DNA from: Treponema sp. | GTDB lineage: Bacteria > Spirochaetota > Spirochaetia > Treponematales > Breznakiellaceae | Reading direction: 5' to 3' | Assembly (NCBI GenBank): GCA_031288005.1 | Contig: JAITSE010000049.1 | Span: 1 to 32,400, forward strand | Length of the DNA stretch: 32,400 nucleotides | Shown: piece by piece, positions 1-7,824 of the stretch | Layout: each line of letters starts with the position of its first letter | Numbering within the stretch: position 1 is the stretch's first letter | Program-made: the position numbers and the translations under genes | Notes under the pieces: generated by a model | The model's database searches: none | Told to the model about the DNA's origin: nothing | The model's input: only the letters and a program-made list of their open reading frames with translations

Positions 1-3000
1 GGAGTCCCCATTTATCCACAAGACGCAGGCAGGTTATTCTATAGGCCTCCCAATAAGGCAGGTTGTGGCTGGTCCTCCAACTGTCAACGCTGTCGCTGTC
101 AGGCGGCGTCGGCACTTCGGCATTGTAAACATTGGCTTCCGCCTTGGAGTCCCAAACGGCGACCGCCTTGCCCCTTGTATTTTCCAGAACGTTATAAGCG
201 CCCCTAAACTGGAGGGTTGCGTGCACTTCATAGTCGCTGTGTCCATAGTCTCTGCCGCCGTGTATAAATCCTGTTCCGTCTCCATCGTGATAGGGGCCCA
301 CGTCAACCGGGGAGCGCGTCCTTCCATCGCTCAGTCTGATCTCCGCGTTCACAAATACAATGGTCTGCCAGTGGGCGTTGTTCGAATGCAGCTTAAACAT
401 ATACTCCGGTATTTTTCTGTTTCCGGGGTAGCCTTCCATGACTTTCCAGGTGTCACATGCGTAAGCGTTACTTTTAATCACGTAGTTTTGTATCGTATTG
501 GTGTTTATGCCCCGCACACTCTGATTCCAATCCGAGAGGACCATCGTCTCCGGCACCACGCGGATCCGCGCTTCCGTGGTGCTTCCGGTTACGTATATCT
601 CCTCTTCCCCAGACGGCCAGTTATTGGCATAGATAACGTATTCTTGCCGGTCTACGTTATATGCCCAGCGGTATTTCCCATCAACGGCGCCTTCGGTTCT
701 CCAGGGCTTGTCAAGCTCTATGGTCCTGGCCAGGGGCAGCCAGTAGGCGTAGAGCGGCACCGTTGCCCCCACTACGGTTGAGAGCCCGGTTACCGGCCTC
801 CCCGAGGGGTAAAGCGTTCCCGCGCCGTCACTCCGGGTGTTCCAACCCGCAAAGACATAGCCCGCCCTGTTAAAGCTGCTGGCGGCCAGGGTAACCGTGC
901 TGGCGGTAGTTGTAAAGAGGCTTGAAGCGGTGCTTCCGCTCCCGCCGTTGGCGTTGTAAGTCACCGTGTAAGAGATGTTCTCCCATCGTGCGTAGATGGT
1001 TTTATTCCCGATTTCGCCGATCGTGCACGCGGTAGTGGTTGTTTTTTGATACAAGCCGTCCTCATACCAGCCGAGGAATTGATATCCCGTGCGGGCGGGT
1101 GGAGCGAGCAGCCGGGTAGTGGGACTTTCAACGGTGTAGGATGCCGGGTTTCCCGACGCGTTGGCTCCGCCGTTCATGCTATAGGTGATTGTATATCTGA
1201 TGGGCGCCCAGTTTGCGTAGAAGACTTTATCCCCGCTGCTGTTCTTGTCTAGTCTGACAACCGGGCTCCCGGAAAGAGCTATGTTATCGTACCAGCCGGC
1301 AAAGGTATATCCTTTGCGTTCCGCCTTAGGCTTTTCCAGGAGGAGGTAGGGAAGATCTTCGACACTATAGCCGTCGATTTCTACGGCGTTTGCGGTTCTG
1401 GTGTCGTAGGTAATCGTGTTTGTCCTTACATCCCAGTAAGCTGTGAGCGTGGCCGTTACAGCCTCACTGTCCCACACCCGGACGCTTCTCATGGCCGCGT
1501 CGTAGTATTGCACGTTCTTCGAGGTGTCAAAAAAGCCCGCAAAATCGTAACCCACTCTGCTTGGAGCGTTCAGCCCGGACGGCATGGGGAGGCCGAATGT
1601 GGCGTGAACATTTGGCGAACCGTTTGAGCCGCCATTAGCGTTAAATGTTATCGCGCTGATTTTAGCATTGCTCCAACGCGCGTAGAGCGTGAGATCGTTG
1701 TCGTAGTCCGTGGGCCTTATGCTGGTAACGTTGTTCCCCACGAAGTTTATATTCGAGTACCAGCCCTCAAAGCCATAACCAGTCTTTGCTGCATTCTTCA
1801 ATCCAAATGTGGGGTTATCATGGGTAAAGCTGAGCGGATTGCCTCCGTTACCAGCCTCATCCAATTTCACAAATGTCCCTAAACCATCAGTTGAGAAATA
1901 TGTGATGTTGTAGGTTTTTCGCTCCCACCGGGCGTACATCTCTACGTTAGCCGTCGGCGTATAGGGCCAGGTGAATTTAGTTGAGCTGTCCGGAGAGGCG
2001 AACCAGCCTATAAAAGTATAACCCGGCCTCTTGGGCTCAGAAGGCGCGCTAATCTCGGCGCTTTTGATAACCCTCACCGCTGAATCGGGCGTAACGCCCT
2101 GATCGTTGAAGTGAAAAGTTACTGTCCACATATCAGGCTCGTTTACGCTGTACTGGGCGTAGAGGATTATGGCGCCCTCTGTGTCCCGCAGATTCTTTTG
2201 CCCCTGATTCGCCCAGTAATAGACGCCGCCCACGCCGTTCTTTTCAGTGTTCCATCCCACAAATTTGTGCGTTCCGGCTATCACCCAGTCAAGGTTTTTG
2301 CCGTCATCCAGGGTTATGGTGGCGTCATATTCTACATCGACATATCTGAAGTTATTATCGGTCGTATGCCGGTTGGTGTAATATATCACTGTATATGTGA
2401 CCGGCCTCCATTTGGCGTACAGGGTTATGTCTCCGGCGCTCGCCTGGAACTTCGCGAAATTGATTCTTTTGCTCACGTCAATATCGGGATCGCTGTCATC
2501 ATAGTCATCATACCAGCCGTCAAAGATATAGCCCGTCCGCGTGGGCGCCGCCGGCTGGGCGACGCGATCCCCCGGGTAGGCGGATACTGAGTTCACCGCG
2601 GAACCGCCCCGGGTGTCAAAAGTAATCTGAATTTGGTTTTGGGGCCTTAAATGGGCGTACAGTACCAGGTTCTTGGTCACCTCAATGTCAGGTCCGTATT
2701 GGATGCCGCCGCCCGCTACCTTGTCCCACCAGCCCAGGAATTCATATTCACCGAATATGTTGTTGGGGTAGGCGGGCAGCGTAACTGACTCTCCTTCCGT
2801 CTTCTTTATGGGAAGAGCATCGGTACCGTAAAAGATGATTGTGTATGTTCTTACAAACTGGGCGTGCAGGGTTATGTCCCCGGTCAAAGGGTAAGTGGAG
2901 CCGAGCTTAGTGCCGCCTTTTTCCGCTTCGAACCATCCTTTAAATCCCTCGTTAGCTTCGTTCACAGCCTCGCTGTAATCATCGTCTTTGGGAAAATCCG

Positions 3001-4153
3001 GGAAGTACGTCAAAGGGTTTCCGGTATAGTGGGTGAGTTCATCCTCAGTAATTCCCCCGTGGGCGTTAAAGATAACCTTGTACGGCTTGTCCGCCTCCCT
3101 GTCAGGGTTCCAGTGGGCGTACATGATTACGGTGTTGCTGTTTAACTCATAATCCGTGTCCCACTTATACAGTTCCCCCTCTCCCTCATCGCGCTCGTTA
3201 TACCAGCCCGCAAATTTATAGCCGCTCTTCACGGGGTCTCTGGGCTTTGGAATCTTTGTTCCTTTGTCAGCCGTTATGGGCGCGATTTCCGAGCCGCCCC
3301 TGCTGTCAAAGGTAAGGATGAAGCGGCTCAGTTCCCAGTGGGCGTACATAGTTACGCTGCCGCTCTGCAAAAGGTAGGGAAAGGCGTGTTTCACCTTATT
3401 ATCGTTATCGTCCGCGGCCTCGTAGAACCAGCCCAGGAAGGTATGGCTGGCCTTGACGGGTTTACCGGGCTCCAGAATGGAATCGCCTATATAGGCCGTT
3501 ACCGGGGCAACCCGCGAGCCGCCGTCGGTTTCAAAGATAATCACGGAAGTCCCGGGCAGCTCTCCGGGGACGGCCCAGTGGACGTACATGGTCAAGTCTT
3601 TCTCAATCTTGTGGGGAAAGGGGTAACGGGACCCGCCCTCAGGCGCGTTGAACCAGCCCCGGAATTCAAAGCCCTCCCGGAAGGGAGCGGGCTCCTCATC
3701 GATAAACTTGTCTCTGGGCTCCGTTACAGGCGCAACTATCTGGCCGCCCCCTCCGATGTCAAAGGTAATCGTGAAGGGCCCAACTTCGCTCTTCCAATAG
3801 GCGTACATCGTCAGGTCTCCGGTCAGGGTGTGGGGCCACTTGTATTTCTCGCCGCTCCCTTCGGGCCCGCTGAACCAGCCCGAAAAAACGAAGCCCGCTC
3901 TTACGGGTTCCGGGGGATAAGCGATTGCCGCCCTGTCATTGTCCGCTATGTTTTCCAAGATCGAGCCGCCTGCGCTGTCAAAGGTAAGCGTATACACCGC
4001 GGGAAGAACGGAATCGTCTACGTGGCTTTTGCAGCCCCCAAACGCGCTCAGGGCCAGCAGGCCGGCGAAAAGCGCTGCGGCTAAGGCCGAAGCTTTAGCT
4101 GCGGCTAAGGCCGAAGCTTTAATACCCTGGTTAAATTCTTTTTGCTTTTTCAT
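1..4153 (-). CDS. InlB/Listeria-Bacteroides repeat lipoprotein, 3' end outside window
   Basis: A single reading frame runs from ATG 4153 to the left edge without a stop, giving 1384 codons. A strong AAGGAG lies 8 bases before the start. Residues 1-41 form a lipoprotein signal: basic N-terminus, Ala/Leu-rich core and a lipobox-like SAFGGC with Cys41. About 14 tandem modules of 70-80 residues follow, to about residue 1135. Each has the family pattern: a TFD..GGS-like strand, a G(Y/F).F.GW(Y/F) turn and an ending such as LYA.W. This is the InlB B-repeat/Listeria-Bacteroides fold typical of surface proteins. The last roughly 250 residues are non-repetitive, rich in Asn, Tyr and Trp, and I do not recognise them. 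The protein is probably exported and lipid-anchored; a host, fibre or cell adhesion role is inference. The modules have diverged, so the array is old. Confidence 0.9.
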   Translation of the reverse strand, partial: MKKQKEFNQGIKASALAAAKASALAAALFAGLLALSAFGGCKSHVDDSVLPAVYTLTFDSAGGSILENIADNDRAAIAYPPEPVRAGFVFSGWFSGPEGSGEKYKWPHTLTGDLTMYAYWKSEVGPFTITFDIGGGGQIVAPVTEPRDKFIDEEPAPFREGFEFRGWFNAPEGGSRYPFPHKIEKDLTMYVHWAVPGELPGTSVIIFETDGGSRVAPVTAYIGDSILEPGKPVKASHTFLGWFYEAADDNDNKVKHAFPYLLQSGSVTMYAHWELSRFILTFDSRGGSEIAPITADKGTKIPKPRDPVKSGYKFAGWYNERDEGEGELYKWDTDYELNSNTVIMYAHWNPDREADKPYKVIFNAHGGITEDELTHYTGNPLTYFPDFPKDDDYSEAVNEANEGFKGWFEAEKGGTKLGSTYPLTGDITLHAQFVRTYTIIFYGTDALPIKKTEGESVTLPAYPNNIFGEYEFLGWWDKVAGGGIQYGPDIEVTKNLVLYAHLRPQNQIQITFDTRGGSAVNSVSAYPGDRVAQPAAPTRTGYIFDGWYDDYDDSDPDIDVSKRINFAKFQASAGDITLYAKWRPVTYTVIYYTNRHTTDNNFRYVDVEYDATITLDDGKNLDWVIAGTHKFVGWNTEKNGVGGVYYWANQGQKNLRDTEGAIILYAQYSVNEPDMWTVTFHFNDQGVTPDSAVRVIKSAEISAPSEPKRPGYTFIGWFASPDSSTKFTWPYTPTANVEMYARWERKTYNITYFSTDGLGTFVKLDEAGNGGNPLSFTHDNPTFGLKNAAKTGYGFEGWYSNINFVGNNVTSIRPTDYDNDLTLYARWSNAKISAITFNANGGSNGSPNVHATFGLPMPSGLNAPSRVGYDFAGFFDTSKNVQYYDAAMRSVRVWDSEAVTATLTAYWDVRTNTITYDTRTANAVEIDGYSVEDLPYLLLEKPKAERKGYTFAGWYDNIALSGSPVVRLDKNSSGDKVFYANWAPIRYTITYSMNGGANASGNPASYTVESPTTRLLAPPARTGYQFLGWYEDGLYQKTTTTACTIGEIGNKTIYARWENISYTVTYNANGGSGSTASSLFTTTASTVTLAASSFNRAGYVFAGWNTRSDGAGTLYPSGRPVTGLSTVVGATVPLYAYWLPLARTIELDKPWRTEGAVDGKYRWAYNVDRQEYVIYANNWPSGEEEIYVTGSTTEARIRVVPETMVLSDWNQSVRGINTNTIQNYVIKSNAYACDTWKVMEGYPGNRKIPEYMFKLHSNNAHWQTIVFVNAEIRLSDGRTRSPVDVGPYHDGDGTGFIHGGRDYGHSDYEVHATLQFRGAYNVLENTRGKAVAVWDSKAEANVYNAEVPTPPDSDSVDSWRTSHNLPYWEAYRITCLRLVDKWGL
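4077..4121. repeat. 24-bp tandem duplication in signal peptide codons
   Basis: Two near-complete copies of a 24-bp unit (4077-4100 and 4101-4121) lie inside the lipoprotein signal sequence. They encode the octapeptide KASALAAA twice (residues 12-19 and 20-27). The duplication lengthens the signal and places a Lys inside the n/h region. The copies are identical over 21 bp, suggesting a recent slippage event. Confidence 0.85.
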
Positions 4154-4230
4154 GTTCAACTCCTTCATTACATTTCATATCAATATCCGCTCTTGCGGGC
4201 GGTATAATTGCCTTGACACTCCCTGGCGGC

Positions 4231-4356
4231 GCTATTTGATTCCCTAACGTCGCTATTTGATTCCCTAGCGGCGCTATTTGATTCCCTGACGCCGTTATTT
4301 GATGCCGTAGCTCCGCTATTTGATTCCCTAACGCCGCTATTCCGTGTAATAATGCC
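4231..4356. repeat. 21-bp tandem repeat array upstream of lipoprotein gene
   Basis: Six units start at 4231, 4252, 4273, 4294, 4315 and 4336, built on GCTATTTGATTCCCTAACGCC. The last unit is truncated, and a degenerate seventh precedes the array near 4210. The period is exactly 21 bp, about two helical turns. It lies 78-203 bp before the lipoprotein ATG. The minus strand is open across it from ATG 4386 to the stop at 4180 (68 codons) and would encode a heptad repeat of the type NS.(V/A)RES. That frame has only a weak AAAGAG before its ATG, so I do not call it a gene. Confidence 0.85.
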
Positions 4357-4422
4357 GCCGGTCTTAAAAGTAACGAAGCCGCTCATTGAATATAACTCTT
4401 TGTGGTATAAGGAATTGTAACA

Positions 4423-4441
4423 GGGGGGGGGGGGGGGGGGG
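4423..4441. repeat. Poly-G tract of 19 bases (poly-C on lipoprotein coding strand)
   Basis: There are nineteen consecutive G on the + strand. The tract is 269 bp upstream of the lipoprotein ATG. On the minus strand it is followed after 2 nt by TTACAA (4420-4415), a possible -35. A TTATAT/TATATT hexamer lies 19-20 nt further on, a spacing longer than optimal. Homopolymeric G tracts near promoters of Treponema pallidum tpr genes are known to vary in length and change transcription. The same role here is inference. Confidence 0.9.
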
Positions 4442-4825
4442 TAGAACAGCGGCGGAAGAGTGAACCGGAGAAGTCAAAACTTTCTTTACCCGGACGGACA
4501 TAGCCGCGCCCCCTTTAATCTAAAAAATAACAAGCAAAGTCATAATATACTCGATAGAAAGCGGCTGTCAAGTGGTTTTTCTGAAATATGTGCAATCCGG
4601 CTCCGCCGAGACCGGAGGTCTCAAGATTGCTTAGGAGTTTTGCGGACTGTTATGGATATGGAGAACTTTTTGATATTCCGCAAAACTCCATGCGCTGATT
4701 CTACGGGCTGGTTCTATGGCCCCGGGGAGTTTCCGCGGCTTTAAGTTGTTGAACAAGGCCAATTCCCCGGCTAGAATGGGAACGCGCCGCGAGGCTTTCA
4801 CGCGCCGCGGAGAGGAAGAAACAGC
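4442..4825. other. Intergenic region with several inverted repeats
   Basis: I see no convincing gene; a 94-codon frame at 4460-4744 lacks a ribosome site and family features. Structured parts are: GCAATC/GATTGC (4592-4597 and 4625-4630) enclosing GAGACC-gga-GGTCTC (4608-4622); a perfect 13-bp inverted repeat GGAGTTTTGCGGA (4634-4646) with its partner at 4677-4689; and CCGGGGA/TCCCCGG (4722-4728 and 4764-4770). GTTGTTGAACAAG (4744-4756) recurs at 7357. The nfnA promoter must lie here but I cannot place it. Confidence 0.6.
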
Positions 4826-5686
4826 ATGAATAAAATTCTGACAAAGAAGCGGCTTTCAGAAGAGGTTTTCGAGATGACCGTTGAGGCGCCGCTTATTGCC
4901 CGCGCAAGGAAAGCGGGGCAGTTCGTGATTGTTCAGACAGACACAGAATGGGGGGAGCGGATTCCCCTCACGATTGCGGACGCGGACGCCGGGGCCGGCG
5001 CCATCACCCTGGTTTTTCAGACCGTGGGGGCTTCGACCCACAAGCTGGCCGTAAAAAAGCCCGGAGACTATATCGAAAATATCTTGGGCCCCCTGGGGAA
5101 TCCCACCCGCATCGAGAAGTTCGGCGCGGTGGTCTGCGTGGGCGGCGGCATAGGCGCGGCGCCTCTCTATCCTATCGCGCAGGCCATGAAGCGGGCGGGG
5201 AACTATGTAAAGGTAATCATTGGGGCGCGCAGCAGGGAACTGCTCGTTTTTGAGGAAGCCCTTCGGAGCTGCGCGGATGAGCTTGTAATCGTAAGCGATG
5301 ACGGTTCAGCCGGGCGCAAGGCTCTGGTTACGGAGCCTCTCAGGGAGTTCTGCGCCATGGTCCCTAAGCCGGATTTGGCCGCGGCCATAGGACCGCCTGT
5401 TATGATGAAGTTCTGCGTGAAAACCGCCGCGGAATTTGACGTGCCGATCATTGTTTCCCTTAACACAATCATGATAGACGGCACGGGGATGTGCGGCTGC
5501 TGCCGGGTTACCGTGGGCGGAAAGACCAAGTTCGTCTGCGTGGACGGCCCGGAATTTGACGGACGCCAGGTGGATTTTGACAATATGATGAGCCGGATGA
5601 CGGCTTACAAAGAGCGGGAAGAAAGGGATCACCATGAATGTCATATAGGTCTGGGGCTGCCGCCTCACGGGACGGCGGGGAAATGA
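4826..5686 (+). CDS. nfnA: NADH-dependent reduced ferredoxin:NADP+ oxidoreductase subunit A
   Basis: A 286-residue ferredoxin-NADP reductase-type flavoprotein of the dihydroorotate dehydrogenase electron-transfer/sulfide dehydrogenase beta family. It has an N-terminal FAD-binding barrel with RIPLTIAD (45-52). The nucleotide-binding GGGIGAAP is at 106-113. A C-terminal [2Fe-2S] site is formed by C223, C225, C226 and C238. In characterised NfnAB this subunit exchanges electrons with NADH while NfnB handles NADPH and ferredoxin by flavin-based bifurcation. The start is supported by GAGAGGAAG 8 bases upstream. The stop overlaps the nfnB start (ATGA), so translation is coupled. The adjacency of A and B is what separates NfnA from a DHOD subunit. 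Confidence 0.9.
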   Translation: MNKILTKKRLSEEVFEMTVEAPLIARARKAGQFVIVQTDTEWGERIPLTIADADAGAGAITLVFQTVGASTHKLAVKKPGDYIENILGPLGNPTRIEKFGAVVCVGGGIGAAPLYPIAQAMKRAGNYVKVIIGARSRELLVFEEALRSCADELVIVSDDGSAGRKALVTEPLREFCAMVPKPDLAAAIGPPVMMKFCVKTAAEFDVPIIVSLNTIMIDGTGMCGCCRVTVGGKTKFVCVDGPEFDGRQVDFDNMMSRMTAYKEREERDHHECHIGLGLPPHGTAGK

Positions 5687-7185
5687 CTATGGAATACGAA
5701 ACCCCGGGGAAAGCCTGGCTTGAAGCGAAAGCCCGTGAGGCTTTGCTGGAGCGCGGGGAGGCCGGAGGAATAAGCGGCGTCAAGGAGCGCATGGCTATCC
5801 CGCCCCAGGAGATGCCCCTTCAGGACCCTGCGGTCCGGCGTAAAAACATGAACGAAGCCGCGCTGGGTTACGGCGAATGCCAGGCCCGCCTGGAAGCGGA
5901 ACGCTGCCTGGGCTGCAAGAACGAGCCCTGCGTCAGCGGCTGCCCGGTGCGCGTGCCTGTCCCGCAGTTTATCGCGGAAATCAGGAAGGGGGATTTTAAA
6001 GCGGCGGCGGGGATTATAAAGAAAACAAATCTGCTGCCGGCGGTCTGCGGAAGGGTCTGTCCCCAGGAAACGCAGTGCCAGGCCATGTGCATCCTTGGGA
6101 AAAGCCTGAAAAGCCTGGACAAAGCGGTCGCCATAGGCCGGCTTGAGCGCTTCGCCGCTGACTGGGAGCGGGAACAGGGCGAAGCGGGCGTCCCGCCCAT
6201 CAAGAGCGGAACGGGCAAGAGGGCCGCGGTAATCGGCTCAGGTCCCGCGGGACTCACCGCGGCCGCGGATATAGCCAGGGAAGGCCATTCGGTAACCATA
6301 TTCGAGGCTTTCCACAAGGCGGGCGGGGTTATGGTCTACGGCATCCCGGAATTCCGGCTCCCCAAGGCCATAGTCAGGGCGGAAATAGACAATCTGAAAA
6401 ACATGGGGGTTCATATTGAAACCAATTTTCTGGTTGGCCGAACCCGGTCCATAAAGGAACTTTTGGAAGAAGACGGCTATGACGCGGTTTTTATCGGCGC
6501 GGGCGCGGGGCTGCCCAAATTCCTGGGCTGTCCCGGGGAAAACTTGACAGGCGTGTTCAGCGCCAACGAATACTTAACCCGGACGAATCTTATGAAAGCA
6601 TACGATCCCGGCAGGGCCGCCACGCCCATGTATTCTTCCAGGATCGCCGCTGTTATAGGCGGCGGCAATGTCGCCATGGACGCCGCCCGCATGGCCCTGC
6701 GTCTTGGGGCGGAACAGGTTCACCTGATCTACCGCCGCACGAGGAACGAAATGCCCGCCAGAGCGGAAGAAGTGGAACACGCCATGGAAGAAGGGATAAT
6801 TTTTAATTTTCTGCGGAATCCGGTAAAGATTCTTGGGGACGGCCAGGGCCGGGTTTGCGGCATGGAACTTCAAAAATACGAGTTGGGCGAACCAGACAGC
6901 TCAGGACGCCGCAGTCCCGCGGCCATCCCCGGCTCTTCTTATGTCTTAGACTGCGGCACGGTGATCGTGGCTCTGGGCAATGAGTCCAACCCCCTGCTGG
7001 CAAGGTCAAACGCAAAGCTGCAAACTGACGCGAAGGGCCGCGTCATTGTCAATGAAGAGCAGAAGACTTCCCTGGACCGGGTATACGCCGGGGGGGATAT
7101 AGTTCTTGGCGCGGCCACGGTGATTCTTGCCATGGGCGAAGGCCGCCGGGCTGCCGCGGCCATAAACAAGCTCTTGGCCGGGTGA
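5683..7185 (+). CDS. nfnB: NADH-dependent reduced ferredoxin:NADP+ oxidoreductase subunit B (GltD-like)
   Basis: A 500-residue protein if started at ATG 5683, which overlaps the nfnA stop; an upstream in-frame ATG (5638) would add 15 unconserved residues. The N-terminal ferredoxin-like domain carries two Cys sets for [4Fe-4S] clusters (C75, C78, C83, C87 and C122, C126, C132, C136). It is followed by the FAD site GSGPAG (185-190) and an NADPH-binding GGGNVAMDAAR (326-336). This is the small-subunit glutamate synthase architecture. There is no large glutamate synthase subunit nearby, and pairing with nfnA points to transhydrogenase rather than glutamate synthesis. The reaction couples NADPH, NADH and ferredoxin pools, useful in fermentation or acetogenesis. 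Confidence 0.9.
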   Translation: MTMEYETPGKAWLEAKAREALLERGEAGGISGVKERMAIPPQEMPLQDPAVRRKNMNEAALGYGECQARLEAERCLGCKNEPCVSGCPVRVPVPQFIAEIRKGDFKAAAGIIKKTNLLPAVCGRVCPQETQCQAMCILGKSLKSLDKAVAIGRLERFAADWEREQGEAGVPPIKSGTGKRAAVIGSGPAGLTAAADIAREGHSVTIFEAFHKAGGVMVYGIPEFRLPKAIVRAEIDNLKNMGVHIETNFLVGRTRSIKELLEEDGYDAVFIGAGAGLPKFLGCPGENLTGVFSANEYLTRTNLMKAYDPGRAATPMYSSRIAAVIGGGNVAMDAARMALRLGAEQVHLIYRRTRNEMPARAEEVEHAMEEGIIFNFLRNPVKILGDGQGRVCGMELQKYELGEPDSSGRRSPAAIPGSSYVLDCGTVIVALGNESNPLLARSNAKLQTDAKGRVIVNEEQKTSLDRVYAGGDIVLGAATVILAMGEGRRAAAAINKLLAG

Positions 7186-7391
7186 TGCGGCGAGGATGCG
7201 GCGCGGATGCGGCGCGGCGCCGGCAATAGAGTTGTTCATCGGAAACGCAGTTTCCGCAACTTCAGTTATTGAACAAATTCCGCTTAAAATAGCAAAATGC
7301 GGAGCATTTTGCAGGACTTGTTCAACAACCCGAACCCGTAGGGTTCGGTAAAACAGGTTGTTGAACAAGTCCAATGATGAACGGGTATGTC
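7184..7391. repeat. Intergenic repeat cluster: 11-bp direct repeats and large cruciform
   Basis: Three 11-bp units of GATGCGGCG(C/A)G start at 7184, 7195 and 7206. Next come the palindromes GGAAAC-gca-GTTTCC (7241-7255) and GCAAAATGC-gga-GCATTTTGC (7292-7312). The largest structure has perfect 17-bp arms, GGACTTGTTCAACAACC (7314-7330) and its complement (7356-7372), with CCGAACCC-gta-GGGTTCGG (7330-7348) at its tip. It lies between the convergent ends of nfnB and the comFB-like gene and may stop transcription from both sides, though there is no clear T-run. Confidence 0.75.
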
Positions 7392-7688
7392 CTAGCCGTG
7401 AGAGGGGTTTGTTCTCACTTTCTCTATGGCGTTTGAAACAGCCTCCCGGATGCTGAGGGCGTAAGATTCTTCGTTCACGGCCTGAGTTGCATACAGGGTT
7501 CCCAGCAGGGAAAAACGGTAACAGGGTTTTACCTTGTTTAGGGCCATGGCGGCCATGTCTACAACACAATCGTTACAGGTACAAATTTCCCCCTCAAAGG
7601 CTTCAATCTGCCGTTCCAATTCGGAAAAAACCATTTCTTCCGCTTCATTTTTCAATAACTCAAAATTATATTTACCAGTCAGCGCCAT
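7392..7688 (-). CDS. ComFB-family protein
   Basis: A 98-residue protein matching the late-competence ComFB family. It has the conserved core CTCNDCVVDMAALAL-like block (C36, C38, C41) followed by LN..KP.Y (residues 50-57). The start ATG has a strong GGAGG. ComFB domains have been described as c-di-GMP receptors in cyanobacteria and other bacteria; whether this one binds the nucleotide is inference. It is the last gene after dnaB on the minus strand, 136 bp away across a hairpin, so it may be transcribed with the replication/ribosome cluster or separately. A competence role is not implied, since no uptake genes are in view. Confidence 0.8.
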   Translation of the reverse strand: MALTGKYNFELLKNEAEEMVFSELERQIEAFEGEICTCNDCVVDMAAMALNKVKPCYRFSLLGTLYATQAVNEESYALSIREAVSNAIEKVRTNPSHG

Positions 7689-7721
7689 GCTTCCTCCAGA
7701 ACATTAGACTTGGCGAACTGC

Positions 7722-7750
7722 GGTTCTATGAACTGGTGGTTCGTAGAACC
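7722..7750. repeat. 12-bp inverted repeat between dnaB and comFB-like gene
   Basis: GGTTCTATGAAC (7722-7733), a 5-nt loop, then GTTCGTAGAACC (7739-7750), with one mismatch. No T-run follows on either strand, so it is not a typical intrinsic terminator. It is followed by TTTTACTGAACCCGG (7771-7785), a sequence that recurs at 12716. Confidence 0.65.
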
Positions 7751-7824
7751 CTAAATTCGACAACAACTTATTTTACTGAACCCGGAACCGTGAAATCTGC
7801 GGTCTCAGGTTCTTTAGGGTAAAC

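Noticed and set aside
65..4084. Several long plus-strand open frames opposite the lipoprotein gene
   Set aside because: They are antisense shadows of a repeat-rich gene; the minus frame has a strong ribosome site, a lipobox and 14 recognisable repeats.
4231..4356. CRISPR array
   Set aside because: The repeats are contiguous 21-bp units without spacers, and no cas genes are present.
4180..4386. Minus-strand 68-codon frame with heptad repeats as a real protein
   Set aside because: The heptads follow directly from a 21-bp DNA repeat, the ribosome site is weak and no family is recognised; kept as a repeat.
4460..4744. 94-codon plus-strand frame before nfnA
   Set aside because: No ribosome site, no family likeness, and it runs through several inverted repeats.
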